From positions 248,001 through 312,000 of the forward strand of contig JAEPQK010000003.1 of assembly GCA_017640615.1 (NCBI GenBank): 64,000 nucleotides of DNA, read 5' to 3'. Positions 1-8,918 of the stretch are shown here, one piece after another. Below the pieces are notes generated by a model that saw only the letters and a program-made list of their open reading frames with translations, ran no database searches and was not told the DNA's origin. How positions within the stretch are numbered: position 1 is the first letter of the stretch; each line of letters starts with the position of its first letter. The stretch comes from Rhizobiaceae bacterium. GTDB taxonomy: Bacteria; Pseudomonadota; Alphaproteobacteria; Rhizobiales; Rhizobiaceae. The translations under genes were made by a program, and so were the position numbers.

Positions 1-1151
1 CTGAAGAATGTGTTGCGGTAGAGCTTCTTGAACTCCACCCCGCCATAAATATCGCCGGCGAAGACTCCTGGCACGATATTGGATACCGCCGTTCGATAGA
101 TGACCGGAATTTCGAAGGTCGTATTTTCGATTGCGATCGTTGCCGACGTCATCTCACGGGTCGCGACGAGATTTGGCGATATCTCCAGCGCCTGCCTTGG
201 CGTTGTCGGCAGCACCAGCCGCGCCGAATGGCTGACATAGCCGGCATAATTGCCCGTCACCGGGATGATGCGCGCCGGATTTGCCCAAAGGTCGAGACTG
301 CCCGTCAGCTGATAGGTGAAGCTCAGATCGTTGAGCGCCGGCACCCAAAAGCTGGTGCCCACGAAAATACGGTGCAGGCCGGTCGCCCGCGCGCCATTAT
401 TGGTCCAGCCGGCGTAGAACCCGGGGTTGTTCCCGGTCGTGACCGCGAGCTCGAGATCGGAAACACCGGCTTCCGCGCCCGGCGAAAACACGGCAGCGAC
501 GCGCCGTTTGCCGACCCGGTTCAGCCAGTTCAGGTCTTCGCTGAGTTCGCGCGAATCGAGCCGGTCGCCCTTTTTCGCACGCACAGAGCGTGCAATGCGT
601 TCGGCATGGCTGCCATCGGCGCCCGAAACGGTGATATTGCCGGCGCGAAATTCAATCACCCTGAGCGTGAGCACGCCGGCGGTGATTTCCTGCGGGGGAA
701 TGGTGACGGATACGAACGGAAAGCCGGCGTCGCGCCACACGCTCACCACTTCAGTCTGAATCTGCGAAATCAGTGCAAGGCTGAGCGGCCGGCCGAGATA
801 AGGCGCAAGCCGCGCCTGCAGCGCCGCCTGCGGTGCATTCTCCACATTGGCGACAGTGACGCCGGCGCCAAAGCCGCCTACCCCGCTGTTTGCGCCGATC
901 AGAACAATGCCCGCGACATCGACCCCGAAACGCGTCTCGTCGGCGGAACCCGAATTGGCGTTGTCGATGGTGATGGAAGCACCACTGCGCACCGGCGCGG
1001 GCGGCACGTTGCGTTCGATCGCCTCGAGCGCATGCGCATGCGTGGAGCCGAGAAAAAACGTGCCGAGAAGCCCAGCGGCTCCTAGCGTCGCTACCGTGCC
1101 TGCACTGTTTTTGGCCGTAACTCGAGGCCAGAACACGCAGTTTCGAAACAT
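1..1151 (-). CDS. ShlB/FhaC-family two-partner secretion transporter (TpsB), 3' end outside window
   Basis: Outer-membrane pore that would export the adjacent TpsA exoprotein. The reading frame starts at an ATG at 1151, with GGAG a few bases upstream and an in-frame stop before it, and stays open to base 1, so about 383 codons of an expected 550-600 are present. A signal-like hydrophobic segment lies near residues 18-40. Two POTRA-like regions follow (about 75-150 and 155-235; motif GVLTLRVIEFRAGNI in the first). After residue 235 the sequence alternates as expected for a beta barrel (NPGFYAGWTNNGARATG). It follows tpsA after about 100 bp, the usual order for such pairs. The family is clear; the C-terminal barrel cannot be inspected. 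Confidence 0.88.
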   Translation of the reverse strand, partial: MFRNCVFWPRVTAKNSAGTVATLGAAGLLGTFFLGSTHAHALEAIERNVPPAPVRSGASITIDNANSGSADETRFGVDVAGIVLIGANSGVGGFGAGVTVANVENAPQAALQARLAPYLGRPLSLALISQIQTEVVSVWRDAGFPFVSVTIPPQEITAGVLTLRVIEFRAGNITVSGADGSHAERIARSVRAKKGDRLDSRELSEDLNWLNRVGKRRVAAVFSPGAEAGVSDLELAVTTGNNPGFYAGWTNNGARATGLHRIFVGTSFWVPALNDLSFTYQLTGSLDLWANPARIIPVTGNYAGYVSHSARLVLPTTPRQALEISPNLVATREMTSATIAIENTTFEIPVIYRTAVSNIVPGVFAGDIYGGVEFKKLYRNTFF

Positions 1152-1250
1152 GGGTGCTCCGTTTCGAACGCCGCTATCCTTGGATGAGGAGAAATCCCCG
1201 TCAGTTCACTCGAATTACAAAAACACGCACGCATCTGATTGGAATCAGTA

Positions 1251-4200
1251 CTAATCAGCACTAGCCGATTCGATGATTCCGCACAATTCGATGATCCGGT
1301 CGAAGGCGGGCCCCTCCTCGTCGGGGTCCTCGTCATCCGATCGGAATGCGCACATCTCGCCGATGCCGGAGGTACCGGAGGGGGTGAATGTGGTTCCGGG
1401 TGTGTTCGTGTCGTCTGTCACTGTCAGGTCGCCCGGATCGGTCGTGAAGCTCATGCCAAAATAGGGCACAGTCTCGTTGGTCGTAATCAGACCGTCGATA
1501 TATGAGCCGACGGCGGGGTTGCCGCCACCATCGACAGATACAAACCCTGCGAGCGCCGCTTGAGCGGTCGCCGGGTTGATGCCGAGCCCGAAAGCGTTGG
1601 CATCGGCGAGTCCACCATTCACCGTTAGTGTCTGCGAGATCGTCGGCATAAACGGATTGCCGTAGGCGATCGACACATCAGACACCTTGAAGTTCACGAC
1701 CGGAGCCACGCTGTAGATAAGGCCATCGCCCGAACCAACGAGCGGATTGTTGATGTCGAACGTCGTTGCGTATCGCAGGAAATCCCAGTTGGTGATTTCG
1801 ATGTCGTTGCGGTTGTTGTCAGGCCGCGTTGAATAGACCAGCCAGCGTCCACCGGTGGTGAACGGCGTCAGTGAGCCGGTATCGTTGTGAAAGTCACCGC
1901 CGGCCGCGAGAATTATGTCGCCTGTGCCGCTGTTCACGAAAGTCGCATTGGTATCCAGCACCATGTCGTTGTTGACGGACATGAGCAGCTGGAATGGCGA
2001 ATTGTAGACCGGATCTTCCACCAGAAGGCCGGTCCCCGTCGCGATCAGCGTGAAATTCCCGCCGACGATATCAGCTTCGAGAATGTCCTTGTTGAACCGC
2101 CCAAGTCCGCCGGCCGCAACCGTCGAGCCGCTGTCTCGGTCGAACCCGAACGCCTGCAGGAACACATTGGCATTGGTGACGCCGCCGGCATCCGAGGTCT
2201 GATGGCCAATCCAGGCGAGCGAACCCGTTCCTGTTCCGTCTTCGATTGTTGCCTCTTCGCCGGCAACCACTGAAATGTTGCCCTCACGAGCGCCCGGGAA
2301 CGCTTCTACCCCGTGACCGATCTGGGAAAAGGAGAAATCCCCCATTCCACCAAGCAGGTCGAAGCGTTCGGCAATTTCGATATCGATGTCGCCCGTCATG
2401 TCTCCTGTCCCGAAATGCCCGATGCGCGCCGGCGCCAGATCTTTGTCAAAGGATCCTCGAACGAACAGGTCGTCGCCGACATTGACGTCGATATCACCGG
2501 AAGAGGCCGCGGCCGTGTGGCCCACCTGTGCATCGGCAATCCCCGCCTCACCGCCATCGACGAACATGTCGTTGCCGGTGGTTACCGAGACATTGCCGGA
2601 CGCGATCGTTCCAACATGACCGATGGATGACCGCGTTCCCAACGCATCGCCACCGACGACGACCACATTGACACTCGCGTTCACTGTAATGTTGCCGGTA
2701 GCGCCTGCGAGGAAATCGAGGCTGCGATGGCCGATTTGGGAGAACGACGTCTCACCACCGGCAAACCGGCCGCGATCGAAACCGACATTCACATCTTCGG
2801 ACGTGATTGAGATGCTGCCGCCGGCCGCGCCATCGAAGGCCTCGTGCCCGATCTGCGCTTGCGCATTGTCGCCGTCGCCGCCGGTCACGACCACTTCATT
2901 CGAGTTCGATACCGTGTCGCCGATTATTGTGATGTCGCCGCTGATATTGCCCCCTCCATCGCCGAAAGTATGGCCAATGGCAGCCCGCGAGCCGTCCCCG
3001 TCGCCACCGGTGACGATTACATCGTCCTGCACCACGACGCGAATGTTGCTGTCGACGTCAACCTGCGCCTGCGGGCGGGCGCCAAGCCGCGACCGGCTGT
3101 TGTCGGCCGGCCCGCCTCTCACCTCGACATCATGTGCCAGCGCATGAATGTCGCCCATCCACGTTCCGACATAGATGCGGCTGACCGGATTGAACTCGCG
3201 GATATTGATATCGCCATTGTCACCGGCGGCTCCCGAGGTGGCGCCGAACGCTCCTGCCGCTTCGATGTCCGCCATGGAGAGCATGGGGAAGCCGGTCAGA
3301 TCGAGGCCCGTCGTGCCGTCCCAGCCTGCTGCGAGGTTGATATTGCCGCTTCCTTCGATCTGCAGTGTCTCCTCGAAAGAAACTTCGCCGGTTGCTGCAA
3401 AGGTCAGCGAATTGTCGGTAGCGAAGGAACTGTCATTACCCTGACCGAAGAAGATGATGTCGTCCAAGAAGTCGGGATTGTCTCGGTGGGCATCGCCGAT
3501 CTGCGCCAGCCGGTTTGCGATCAGCACATTGCCGCCGGTCAGATTGCTGCGGATCATATCGGCGAAGTCGCCGCTCGCCGCCGTCGGGCCTGCGGTGGTC
3601 AGCCCTGCAAAGGATAGCCCGTTCGTCACCAGCGCGACGTTGGCGTTCGAAACGCCTCCGCCGGTCGTCGTCGCATGGCCGAACCAGTAGCCACCGGTCC
3701 CCGCATCGAACGCAGTCGTTCCGCCAACCACTGCGGAGATGTTGCCCATGCGCGTACCGGACGACATGTCCGCTGACCCGCCATGGCCTACCTGTGCGAA
3801 AGAAAATCCACCCGCGCCGCCCGCTAGGGACAGGTTTCCGCTAACCTCCGCAACAATTTCACCACTGTGATCACCGTCGGCGTTTATGCCTCCGTTTCCC
3901 AGCAAAGCGTACGAGCGAAGGCCGTTACCGGAGAACATGACATCGCCAGCTGCAGTCAAATCAATGTTGCCTGAATGATCAAACGCTAGGTTCGAGGCAC
4001 CATTGCCGAGTTGAGCCCAAGCAAGCTCACCCCCACCAGCCCCAAACGACACGTTGTTGGCTACAACGGAGATGTTCCCGCTGGAAGCTCCCCCAGCAAT
4101 TCCGCCGTGACCCAGATGCGCGAATGAATAGCCAGCATCACCGCCCTGGAAACTGATGTCCCCGCCAGCGCTAACCGTAATGCTTCCAGAGCCACTGGCG

Positions 4201-7200
4201 GCACCAAACCCGCCGTGACCAAGCTGCACGTAGGCAGCATATCCCGCGCCCCCGTGCGCCGTAATGTCACCCAGCAAAGATACGTCGATGCTTTGCGTCC
4301 CGGTTCCCCGGAACCCAAGCTGCGCAAAACCGTTGTTCGCGCCCGATGCGGCAAGGTTCAAATTCCGCGCAAGAGCCGTCGTAACGCCTCCGCTCGAACC
4401 CACCGCAACACCGGCTGCCTGGTTGCCGTCGCCAATGTTGATGTCGCCGTCGCCGAGACCGAAATTCCCGGCGTCATCGAGTATCGACGTGTCCGCGGTC
4501 GTGCCGCCGAGCGTCCAGCCCGTCGAGCCGTCCGTGGCTGAGTTCCAGCCGGCAACGAGTGTGACATCGCCCAAGCCGTCCCACTGGATGTTACCGCCCA
4601 CATTGATGTCGTCGGCCGCCAGGAACCAGACAGCGTTGTTGGGCAAGGTCGTCGTAACGCCGGCATTGAAGTTGAGGTCGCTGCCTGCGCCGGTCGCAGC
4701 AAACACCGTGCCGGCGACGCCGACCTGGTCGTTGAAGGTCTGGCTGCCAGTGGTTGCGACAAGCCCACCATTCACGAACGTTGTACCGCCGGCATTGGTG
4801 GCCAGGCTCGAAAGCAGAGTGGTACCGCCGACTGCGCCGCTGAAGGTTGTTTCGCCGGTCGTGTTGACGGTTAGGTCGAATGCACCGTCGATACTTGAAC
4901 CGAAGGTAACGTCGCCTACCGTCTCGCTGATCGTTGTGTTCGCCACGAGTGTCGTGCTGGCGTTGTATGTCTGCCCGCCGGTCGTCGTGATCTCGGCGCC
5001 GAGGTTGGCGGTCCCTGCATTCACGGTGATCGAGTCGAAAACATAGTTTTCGGTGCCGTCTTCGAAGCTCACCGTGCCGCCGGCAGTGGTCGTGAAGCCG
5101 AAAGCTCCCAGACCGGAGAAATCCGCGCCGTCAACATTGATCGCTGTCGTGTTCGTTGCATCGCCGAAGTTGATTGCGGCGGCGGACATGCGGGAAAGTT
5201 CGCCATCGCTAAAGTGCATGCCGCCGGAGGAGCCACTGCCAACGCCGATGGAGCCGGCACCACCGCGGGAGAACTCGATGGTCCCAGCGCCGCCATTCGC
5301 CGTGAGCGAAAGCTCCGCCGCCGCCGATGATTCAGAGTAGTTGTTCGCATTCACGAAAATATCGCCAGCGCTGACGAGACCGAATATGCCCTGAGTGCGG
5401 AGCCCGAACCCGCTATTGGAACCGTCTTCGTCGCCGAATATTCTGATGTCGCTCGTCGTCGTCGTAATCGTTGCGTCGCCAATGGAGATAAGGCCCCTGT
5501 TGGCGAAAACATCCAGCGCCGCGTAGGTGTGGCTGATGCCGCCGCCAACGCTCACTTCGGAATCACCATCGAAGAGAGCGTTGTATCGCACCAGCGCGAA
5601 GTCAGCCGACAAGTCGATCGTGTTGAACAGCGCAATCCCGCTGACATTGTTATTGGTGCTGTCGGCATCACCGATCTGAAGCGTACCACCGCTCAGATTC
5701 TGCAACTCGGTAACGGTCAGACCAACCCCGGTGCCGACCTCCGCGCCGACTCCGAAGATGGCCGATGACTTCAGGTTGAAGGAGATCGTGCCAGTACCGG
5801 CATCGACCGCCGCCCCTATCTCCGGATCGTTGGTCAGAAAGGCGATGTCGCCATTGTTGGTGGTAATGGACGTATTTACCCGCACTTCACCGCCCGCGTC
5901 CGCCGTCAGGCCCACCCCGGCATTGGCAATCGAAACCGCTTCGTTGAACGTGATATTGTTCGACGCCGCCAGCGTGACGTTTGCTGCCGCGTTGTTGATT
6001 GGATCGGCGTCGATCTGCAGGTTACCTGCCGTACCCGCGTTGTCAGCACCGGCGAGAGTGGTTTGCCCGCCATCGACAATCTCAATATTCTCCGGATCAA
6101 GCAGCCAGTCACCGACAGCGCCGCGCGGAGCAAGCGCATCAACATAGGCTGTGTGTCCAACGCCAAGTTGTTGTTTGCCAGACGTCTCCACAAAGCCGCC
6201 GTCGCCGCCATTGGCGCCGCCTCTGGCTAGAATCGTGCCGTTGAACGATGTGGCGCCGTTGCTCCACACGATCACCTCGCCGCCGTTGCCCAGTTCGGTG
6301 GCGCTGGCGGTGATCAGCGTGTTCTCATCGACTGAGGTCGTTTGCGCAGTCTTCAGCCAGCCGAAATCGCCGCCCTGATAAGCACCCCCGACACGAATAT
6401 TGCCGCCGCCGGTCGCGCCGGACGCATCAAGCGTTGCGCCCTGAAGCGCAATGTCGCGACCGCCAATGTCGATATTTCCGCCGGCGGCGCCGAGCCCCGA
6501 CACATCGATATGGCCGGTAGCCACAACCGTGTCGGCATTGATGAACACATCGCCACCCGCCTGCGAGCCGCCCGAGGCCGCCCGCCGCGCGGTAACACGA
6601 CCGCCAGCTCTCACCTTGCCACCGCCAGCGGTGAGGAAAATGCGTCCGCCGCGCCGCGAAACGCCGGTCGCCTTAACGACGCCTTTCGTGTTGCCGGCCA
6701 GCGCCAGCACGTTGCCGCCATTGGCACGCAACTCGACCTCGGCCGCATTGATCGTACCGGAATTGACGAGTTCGGTGTCGGAGCCACCGGCACGCACAAC
6801 GAACTTGCCGTTCGGCCCGGCCGTTTCGTGCATGAGAATGTCATAGCCGGCCAGCAGCGCCGCCGTGCCGTTCGGCGCCGAAATGTCGCCGGTGTTTTCT
6901 ACTCGCCGCGCGATCAGGGCCACATCGCCCATCGCCGACGAAATGGTGCCGTGATTGACTATTTCGGCCTTGCTGCTGCCGGAGAAGACCGTGTCGCCGC
7001 CATTGAGGAAGTCGTCGTCGGCCACGTTTTGCGTCGAAGCATGGAATGAGCCGCCGGTCGCGATCATGCCGCCGGTGCCGACCACCATGCCTGCGGGATT
7101 TATCAGATAAAGGCTGCCGGTCGCCGTCAGCGACCCGTCGATCTGGCTGGGCAGGTTACCCGTCGTCACCCGGTTGAGCGTGGCGCCCGAACCGTTGCTG

Positions 7201-7541
7201 AAATGGGTGATGCCGCCGGCACCGATCGAGAAACTGTTCCAGTTGATGATCGCGCTGCCGGAGGTCTGGTCGATCAGCAGGCTGCTCGCGTTGGGTTGCG
7301 AGATCGATGCATCGCCATGGGTGATGGTCGCCCCGTTGGGCAGCACCGGCTGAGCCTCGGCCGCCGGTGCCCAGCTGGCCACGCCAATAGCGAAAAGTGC
7401 TGCAAAAGCTGTTCCCGATTGAAGATCGCGACGCCAGGCGCGACTGCTGCGCGGCATCGGATTCCGGCCCGCGGCCGGAAGGGAGCTGGACCCGTGACTC
7501 TCGCGCGCATGTGCGGCGCGAACCCGTACTCGCTTACGCAT
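1251..7541 (-). CDS. Filamentous-haemagglutinin-like two-partner secretion exoprotein (TpsA), 2096 aa
   Basis: Large secreted or surface-bound adhesin-type protein. An extended N-terminus of about 64 residues carries twin basic stretches and a hydrophobic core ending near AEAQ, a long signal peptide as in many TpsA proteins. The TPS secretion domain follows (about 65-300), with the signatures IINWNSFSIGAGG and NPAGMVVGTGG. The middle is Gly/Ala/Asn/Thr-rich beta-helix sequence. Residues about 1075-1780 hold a degenerate repeat with a Q-[IL]-G-H core. Near 1940-2030 is an MBG/YDG-like segment (FKVSDVSIAYGNPF). The ATG at 7541 follows a weak GGTA/AGG box; an internal ATG at 7457 would give a more ordinary signal peptide. 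The tpsB partner lies directly downstream. Ligand unknown. Confidence 0.88.
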   Translation of the reverse strand: MRKRVRVRAAHARESHGSSSLPAAGRNPMPRSSRAWRRDLQSGTAFAALFAIGVASWAPAAEAQPVLPNGATITHGDASISQPNASSLLIDQTSGSAIINWNSFSIGAGGITHFSNGSGATLNRVTTGNLPSQIDGSLTATGSLYLINPAGMVVGTGGMIATGGSFHASTQNVADDDFLNGGDTVFSGSSKAEIVNHGTISSAMGDVALIARRVENTGDISAPNGTAALLAGYDILMHETAGPNGKFVVRAGGSDTELVNSGTINAAEVELRANGGNVLALAGNTKGVVKATGVSRRGGRIFLTAGGGKVRAGGRVTARRAASGGSQAGGDVFINADTVVATGHIDVSGLGAAGGNIDIGGRDIALQGATLDASGATGGGNIRVGGAYQGGDFGWLKTAQTTSVDENTLITASATELGNGGEVIVWSNGATSFNGTILARGGANGGDGGFVETSGKQQLGVGHTAYVDALAPRGAVGDWLLDPENIEIVDGGQTTLAGADNAGTAGNLQIDADPINNAAANVTLAASNNITFNEAVSIANAGVGLTADAGGEVRVNTSITTNNGDIAFLTNDPEIGAAVDAGTGTISFNLKSSAIFGVGAEVGTGVGLTVTELQNLSGGTLQIGDADSTNNNVSGIALFNTIDLSADFALVRYNALFDGDSEVSVGGGISHTYAALDVFANRGLISIGDATITTTTSDIRIFGDEDGSNSGFGLRTQGIFGLVSAGDIFVNANNYSESSAAAELSLTANGGAGTIEFSRGGAGSIGVGSGSSGGMHFSDGELSRMSAAAINFGDATNTTAINVDGADFSGLGAFGFTTTAGGTVSFEDGTENYVFDSITVNAGTANLGAEITTTGGQTYNASTTLVANTTISETVGDVTFGSSIDGAFDLTVNTTGETTFSGAVGGTTLLSSLATNAGGTTFVNGGLVATTGSQTFNDQVGVAGTVFAATGAGSDLNFNAGVTTTLPNNAVWFLAADDINVGGNIQWDGLGDVTLVAGWNSATDGSTGWTLGGTTADTSILDDAGNFGLGDGDINIGDGNQAAGVAVGSSGGVTTALARNLNLAASGANNGFAQLGFRGTGTQSIDVSLLGDITAHGGAGYAAYVQLGHGGFGAASGSGSITVSAGGDISFQGGDAGYSFAHLGHGGIAGGASSGNISVVANNVSFGAGGGELAWAQLGNGASNLAFDHSGNIDLTAAGDVMFSGNGLRSYALLGNGGINADGDHSGEIVAEVSGNLSLAGGAGGFSFAQVGHGGSADMSSGTRMGNISAVVGGTTAFDAGTGGYWFGHATTTGGGVSNANVALVTNGLSFAGLTTAGPTAASGDFADMIRSNLTGGNVLIANRLAQIGDAHRDNPDFLDDIIFFGQGNDSSFATDNSLTFAATGEVSFEETLQIEGSGNINLAAGWDGTTGLDLTGFPMLSMADIEAAGAFGATSGAAGDNGDINIREFNPVSRIYVGTWMGDIHALAHDVEVRGGPADNSRSRLGARPQAQVDVDSNIRVVVQDDVIVTGGDGDGSRAAIGHTFGDGGGNISGDITIIGDTVSNSNEVVVTGGDGDNAQAQIGHEAFDGAAGGSISITSEDVNVGFDRGRFAGGETSFSQIGHRSLDFLAGATGNITVNASVNVVVVGGDALGTRSSIGHVGTIASGNVSVTTGNDMFVDGGEAGIADAQVGHTAAASSGDIDVNVGDDLFVRGSFDKDLAPARIGHFGTGDMTGDIDIEIAERFDLLGGMGDFSFSQIGHGVEAFPGAREGNISVVAGEEATIEDGTGTGSLAWIGHQTSDAGGVTNANVFLQAFGFDRDSGSTVAAGGLGRFNKDILEADIVGGNFTLIATGTGLLVEDPVYNSPFQLLMSVNNDMVLDTNATFVNSGTGDIILAAGGDFHNDTGSLTPFTTGGRWLVYSTRPDNNRNDIEITNWDFLRYATTFDINNPLVGSGDGLIYSVAPVVNFKVSDVSIAYGNPFMPTISQTLTVNGGLADANAFGLGINPATAQAALAGFVSVDGGGNPAVGSYIDGLITTNETVPYFGMSFTTDPGDLTVTDDTNTPGTTFTPSGTSGIGEMCAFRSDDEDPDEEGPAFDRIIELCGIIESASAD
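2195..4325 (-). repeat. Coding repeats in TpsA with Q-[IL]-G-H core
   Basis: About 16 degenerate copies of a roughly 40-50-residue unit, in two blocks separated by a non-repeat stretch. Each unit ends near a motif such as AQLGHGG, SFAHLGHGG, AQIGHEA, SFSQIGH, ARIGHFG or LAWIGHQ, followed by a GNI[ST]V beta strand. A histidine occupies the same place in most copies; the others have Asn, Phe or Ala there. Read directly from the translation; copy number is approximate because the ends are degenerate. Confidence 0.75.
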
Positions 7542-7945
7542 GACCTACCCCGTACGCGTCCGCCAAACACAACAGCGGACATCGGTCAGATCGGCGGTGA
7601 AAGCGCTCGGTATTGGACGATGTGGGGCGGCAAACACCCGCCCCGGCAAGACGTCTCCAGCGCGCCTCCTGCCGTTAACACAACCTTAACTAATGGCTTT
7701 TCGCGCGTGAGCGCAACGGAATCCGGTGCGCCGGATCGCGTGGATCTGGCCTCAAGGCGTTAACCATAGCGTGGCGGCTGGCGGTCCTGAACATGGTGCG
7801 AAAGGTGTGTCGCCGCTGCCCGCACCACGTATTCGAAGGGGAAGTATGGTTAACGCAACCGCCCCAAAAGACAGGACACGCGCCCTGTTCGGACGCGTTC
7901 AGGGAGTTTACCAAACTGGCAATTTTACGGGCGCGTCAGCGGTCC
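7542..7945. other. Intergenic region upstream of tpsA (404 bp)
   Basis: No convincing gene. Short open frames on both strands have no ribosome binding site or recognisable product. The region holds three GTTAAC hexamers (7674, 7759, 7849), one of them part of the CtrA-type site listed separately. It must contain the tpsA promoter. It also receives the 3' end of the minus-strand oxidoreductase operon, whose last gene ends at 7946; no clear intrinsic terminator was seen for it. Confidence 0.6.
7675..7690. promoter_or_regulatory. Candidate CtrA binding site (TTAA-N7-TTAAC)
   Basis: The bases read TTAACACAACCTTAAC, an exact match to the full CtrA consensus of alphaproteobacteria. It lies about 135 bp upstream of the tpsA start, a plausible place for an activator or repressor. 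A further GTTAACC half-site lies at 7759. Binding is inferred from the motif only. Confidence 0.5.
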
Positions 7946-8263
7946 TCAGGCGCTCAGGGCACCGATCAGGCTCGAAACGATGGCCAAATCGATCAGGACA
8001 AGGGCCCACATCACCCAGCGCCGCACTTGGCTTCGGTTCCGCGTCAGGAACGAACCCACAAGGCTTGCGATCGCCACCACCAACGCCACCCAGCCTACAA
8101 TCGTACCGCCTATGCCGAACGCGATCAGCAGGCCCAGGATCAGATAGATCACTCCTCCGGGGATCAGCCGCATGGAGTCCCTGTTGCGGCCATGCACGAT
8201 CCACTCAAAGCTGCGCCAGAGGCCGGCGAAAACGAATAGCCCGGCGGCGGCTCCCATCAGCAT
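7946..8263 (-). CDS. Small membrane protein, three predicted TM segments
   Basis: 105 residues with three strongly hydrophobic stretches (about 3-20, 35-67 and 82-103) separated by short basic loops (HGRNRDS, TRNRSQVRR). Family not recognised. It starts 13 bp after the cytochrome c gene in the same direction and is probably the last gene of the oxidoreductase operon. A role as membrane anchor or electron-transfer partner is only a guess from position. Confidence 0.6.
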   Translation of the reverse strand: MLMGAAAGLFVFAGLWRSFEWIVHGRNRDSMRLIPGGVIYLILGLLIAFGIGGTIVGWVALVVAIASLVGSFLTRNRSQVRRWVMWALVLIDLAIVSSLIGALSA

Positions 8264-8276
8264 TGCTGTGATCTCC

Positions 8277-8918
8277 TCAATCGCCCGGGCAGGGCATGCC
8301 GGCGGCCACCCACTGGATCGTATCGTCGAGATGTTCCTGCAGTGTGCCAGGCGCGGGCTCCCGTCCCGGACCCGGCTCGAATGCCCAGGTGATGAACGCC
8401 TTCAACTCGGCGTCGTGCAGAATATGCTCGATCATGCCATCGCCATCACGCCCGCCATTGCGCTCAGGGTCGCGCATCTGTTCGCAGATCGCGTTCTCCG
8501 GCTGGCCGAACCACAGGAATTGGACCGGCGCCAGCATCCACGGGGATCCGGCATGAGGCGCCGCGTGCGGTAAGGTATTCGGCAGCGTCGATGTGGCGTG
8601 GCAGGTCTGACAGGGCAGAAATTTCGCGCCGATGCGCGACTCGCCCGCATTGATGTTCATGCCATGCGGGCCGGGCGCTTCATATTCGGGGCCGGACCAC
8701 ATCGGCACGTTGGCATCGTCGGTGTGGCAGTTCACACAGCGCGGATGCGACACGACATCGTGGATGCGATCCCACGCAGCGAGCCCGTCCGCCTGGCCCA
8801 CCGAGCCCGGTTCGAGCCTGTTCACGTCGAGCCCGTGTTCGCCCTCGGCGGCAAACGCACTCGCGGCGCAAACCATGCCCGCCGCCAGAACGATCCATCT
8901 CATCCGCCGGGCCCTCAT
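8277..8918 (-). CDS. Periplasmic di-heme c-type cytochrome
   Basis: 213 residues with an N-terminal signal peptide ending near ASAFAAEG and two CxxCH haem-attachment motifs, CVNCH and CQTCH, about 45 residues apart. The start overlaps the stop of the molybdopterin subunit gene by 4 bp (ATGA), indicating translational coupling. Cytochromes of this kind accompany iorAB-type dehydrogenases and would pass electrons from the Fe-S subunit to the respiratory chain. Several Met and His residues lie between and after the motifs (MNINAGES, GDGMIEHIL) and could serve as distal ligands. Confidence 0.82.
   Translation of the reverse strand: MRARRMRWIVLAAGMVCAASAFAAEGEHGLDVNRLEPGSVGQADGLAAWDRIHDVVSHPRCVNCHTDDANVPMWSGPEYEAPGPHGMNINAGESRIGAKFLPCQTCHATSTLPNTLPHAAPHAGSPWMLAPVQFLWFGQPENAICEQMRDPERNGGRDGDGMIEHILHDAELKAFITWAFEPGPGREPAPGTLQEHLDDTIQWVAAGMPCPGD

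Noticed and set aside
7690..7914. 74-residue minus-strand frame upstream of tpsA
   Set aside because: Covers the CtrA-type site and regulatory region, with no ribosome site or recognisable sequence.
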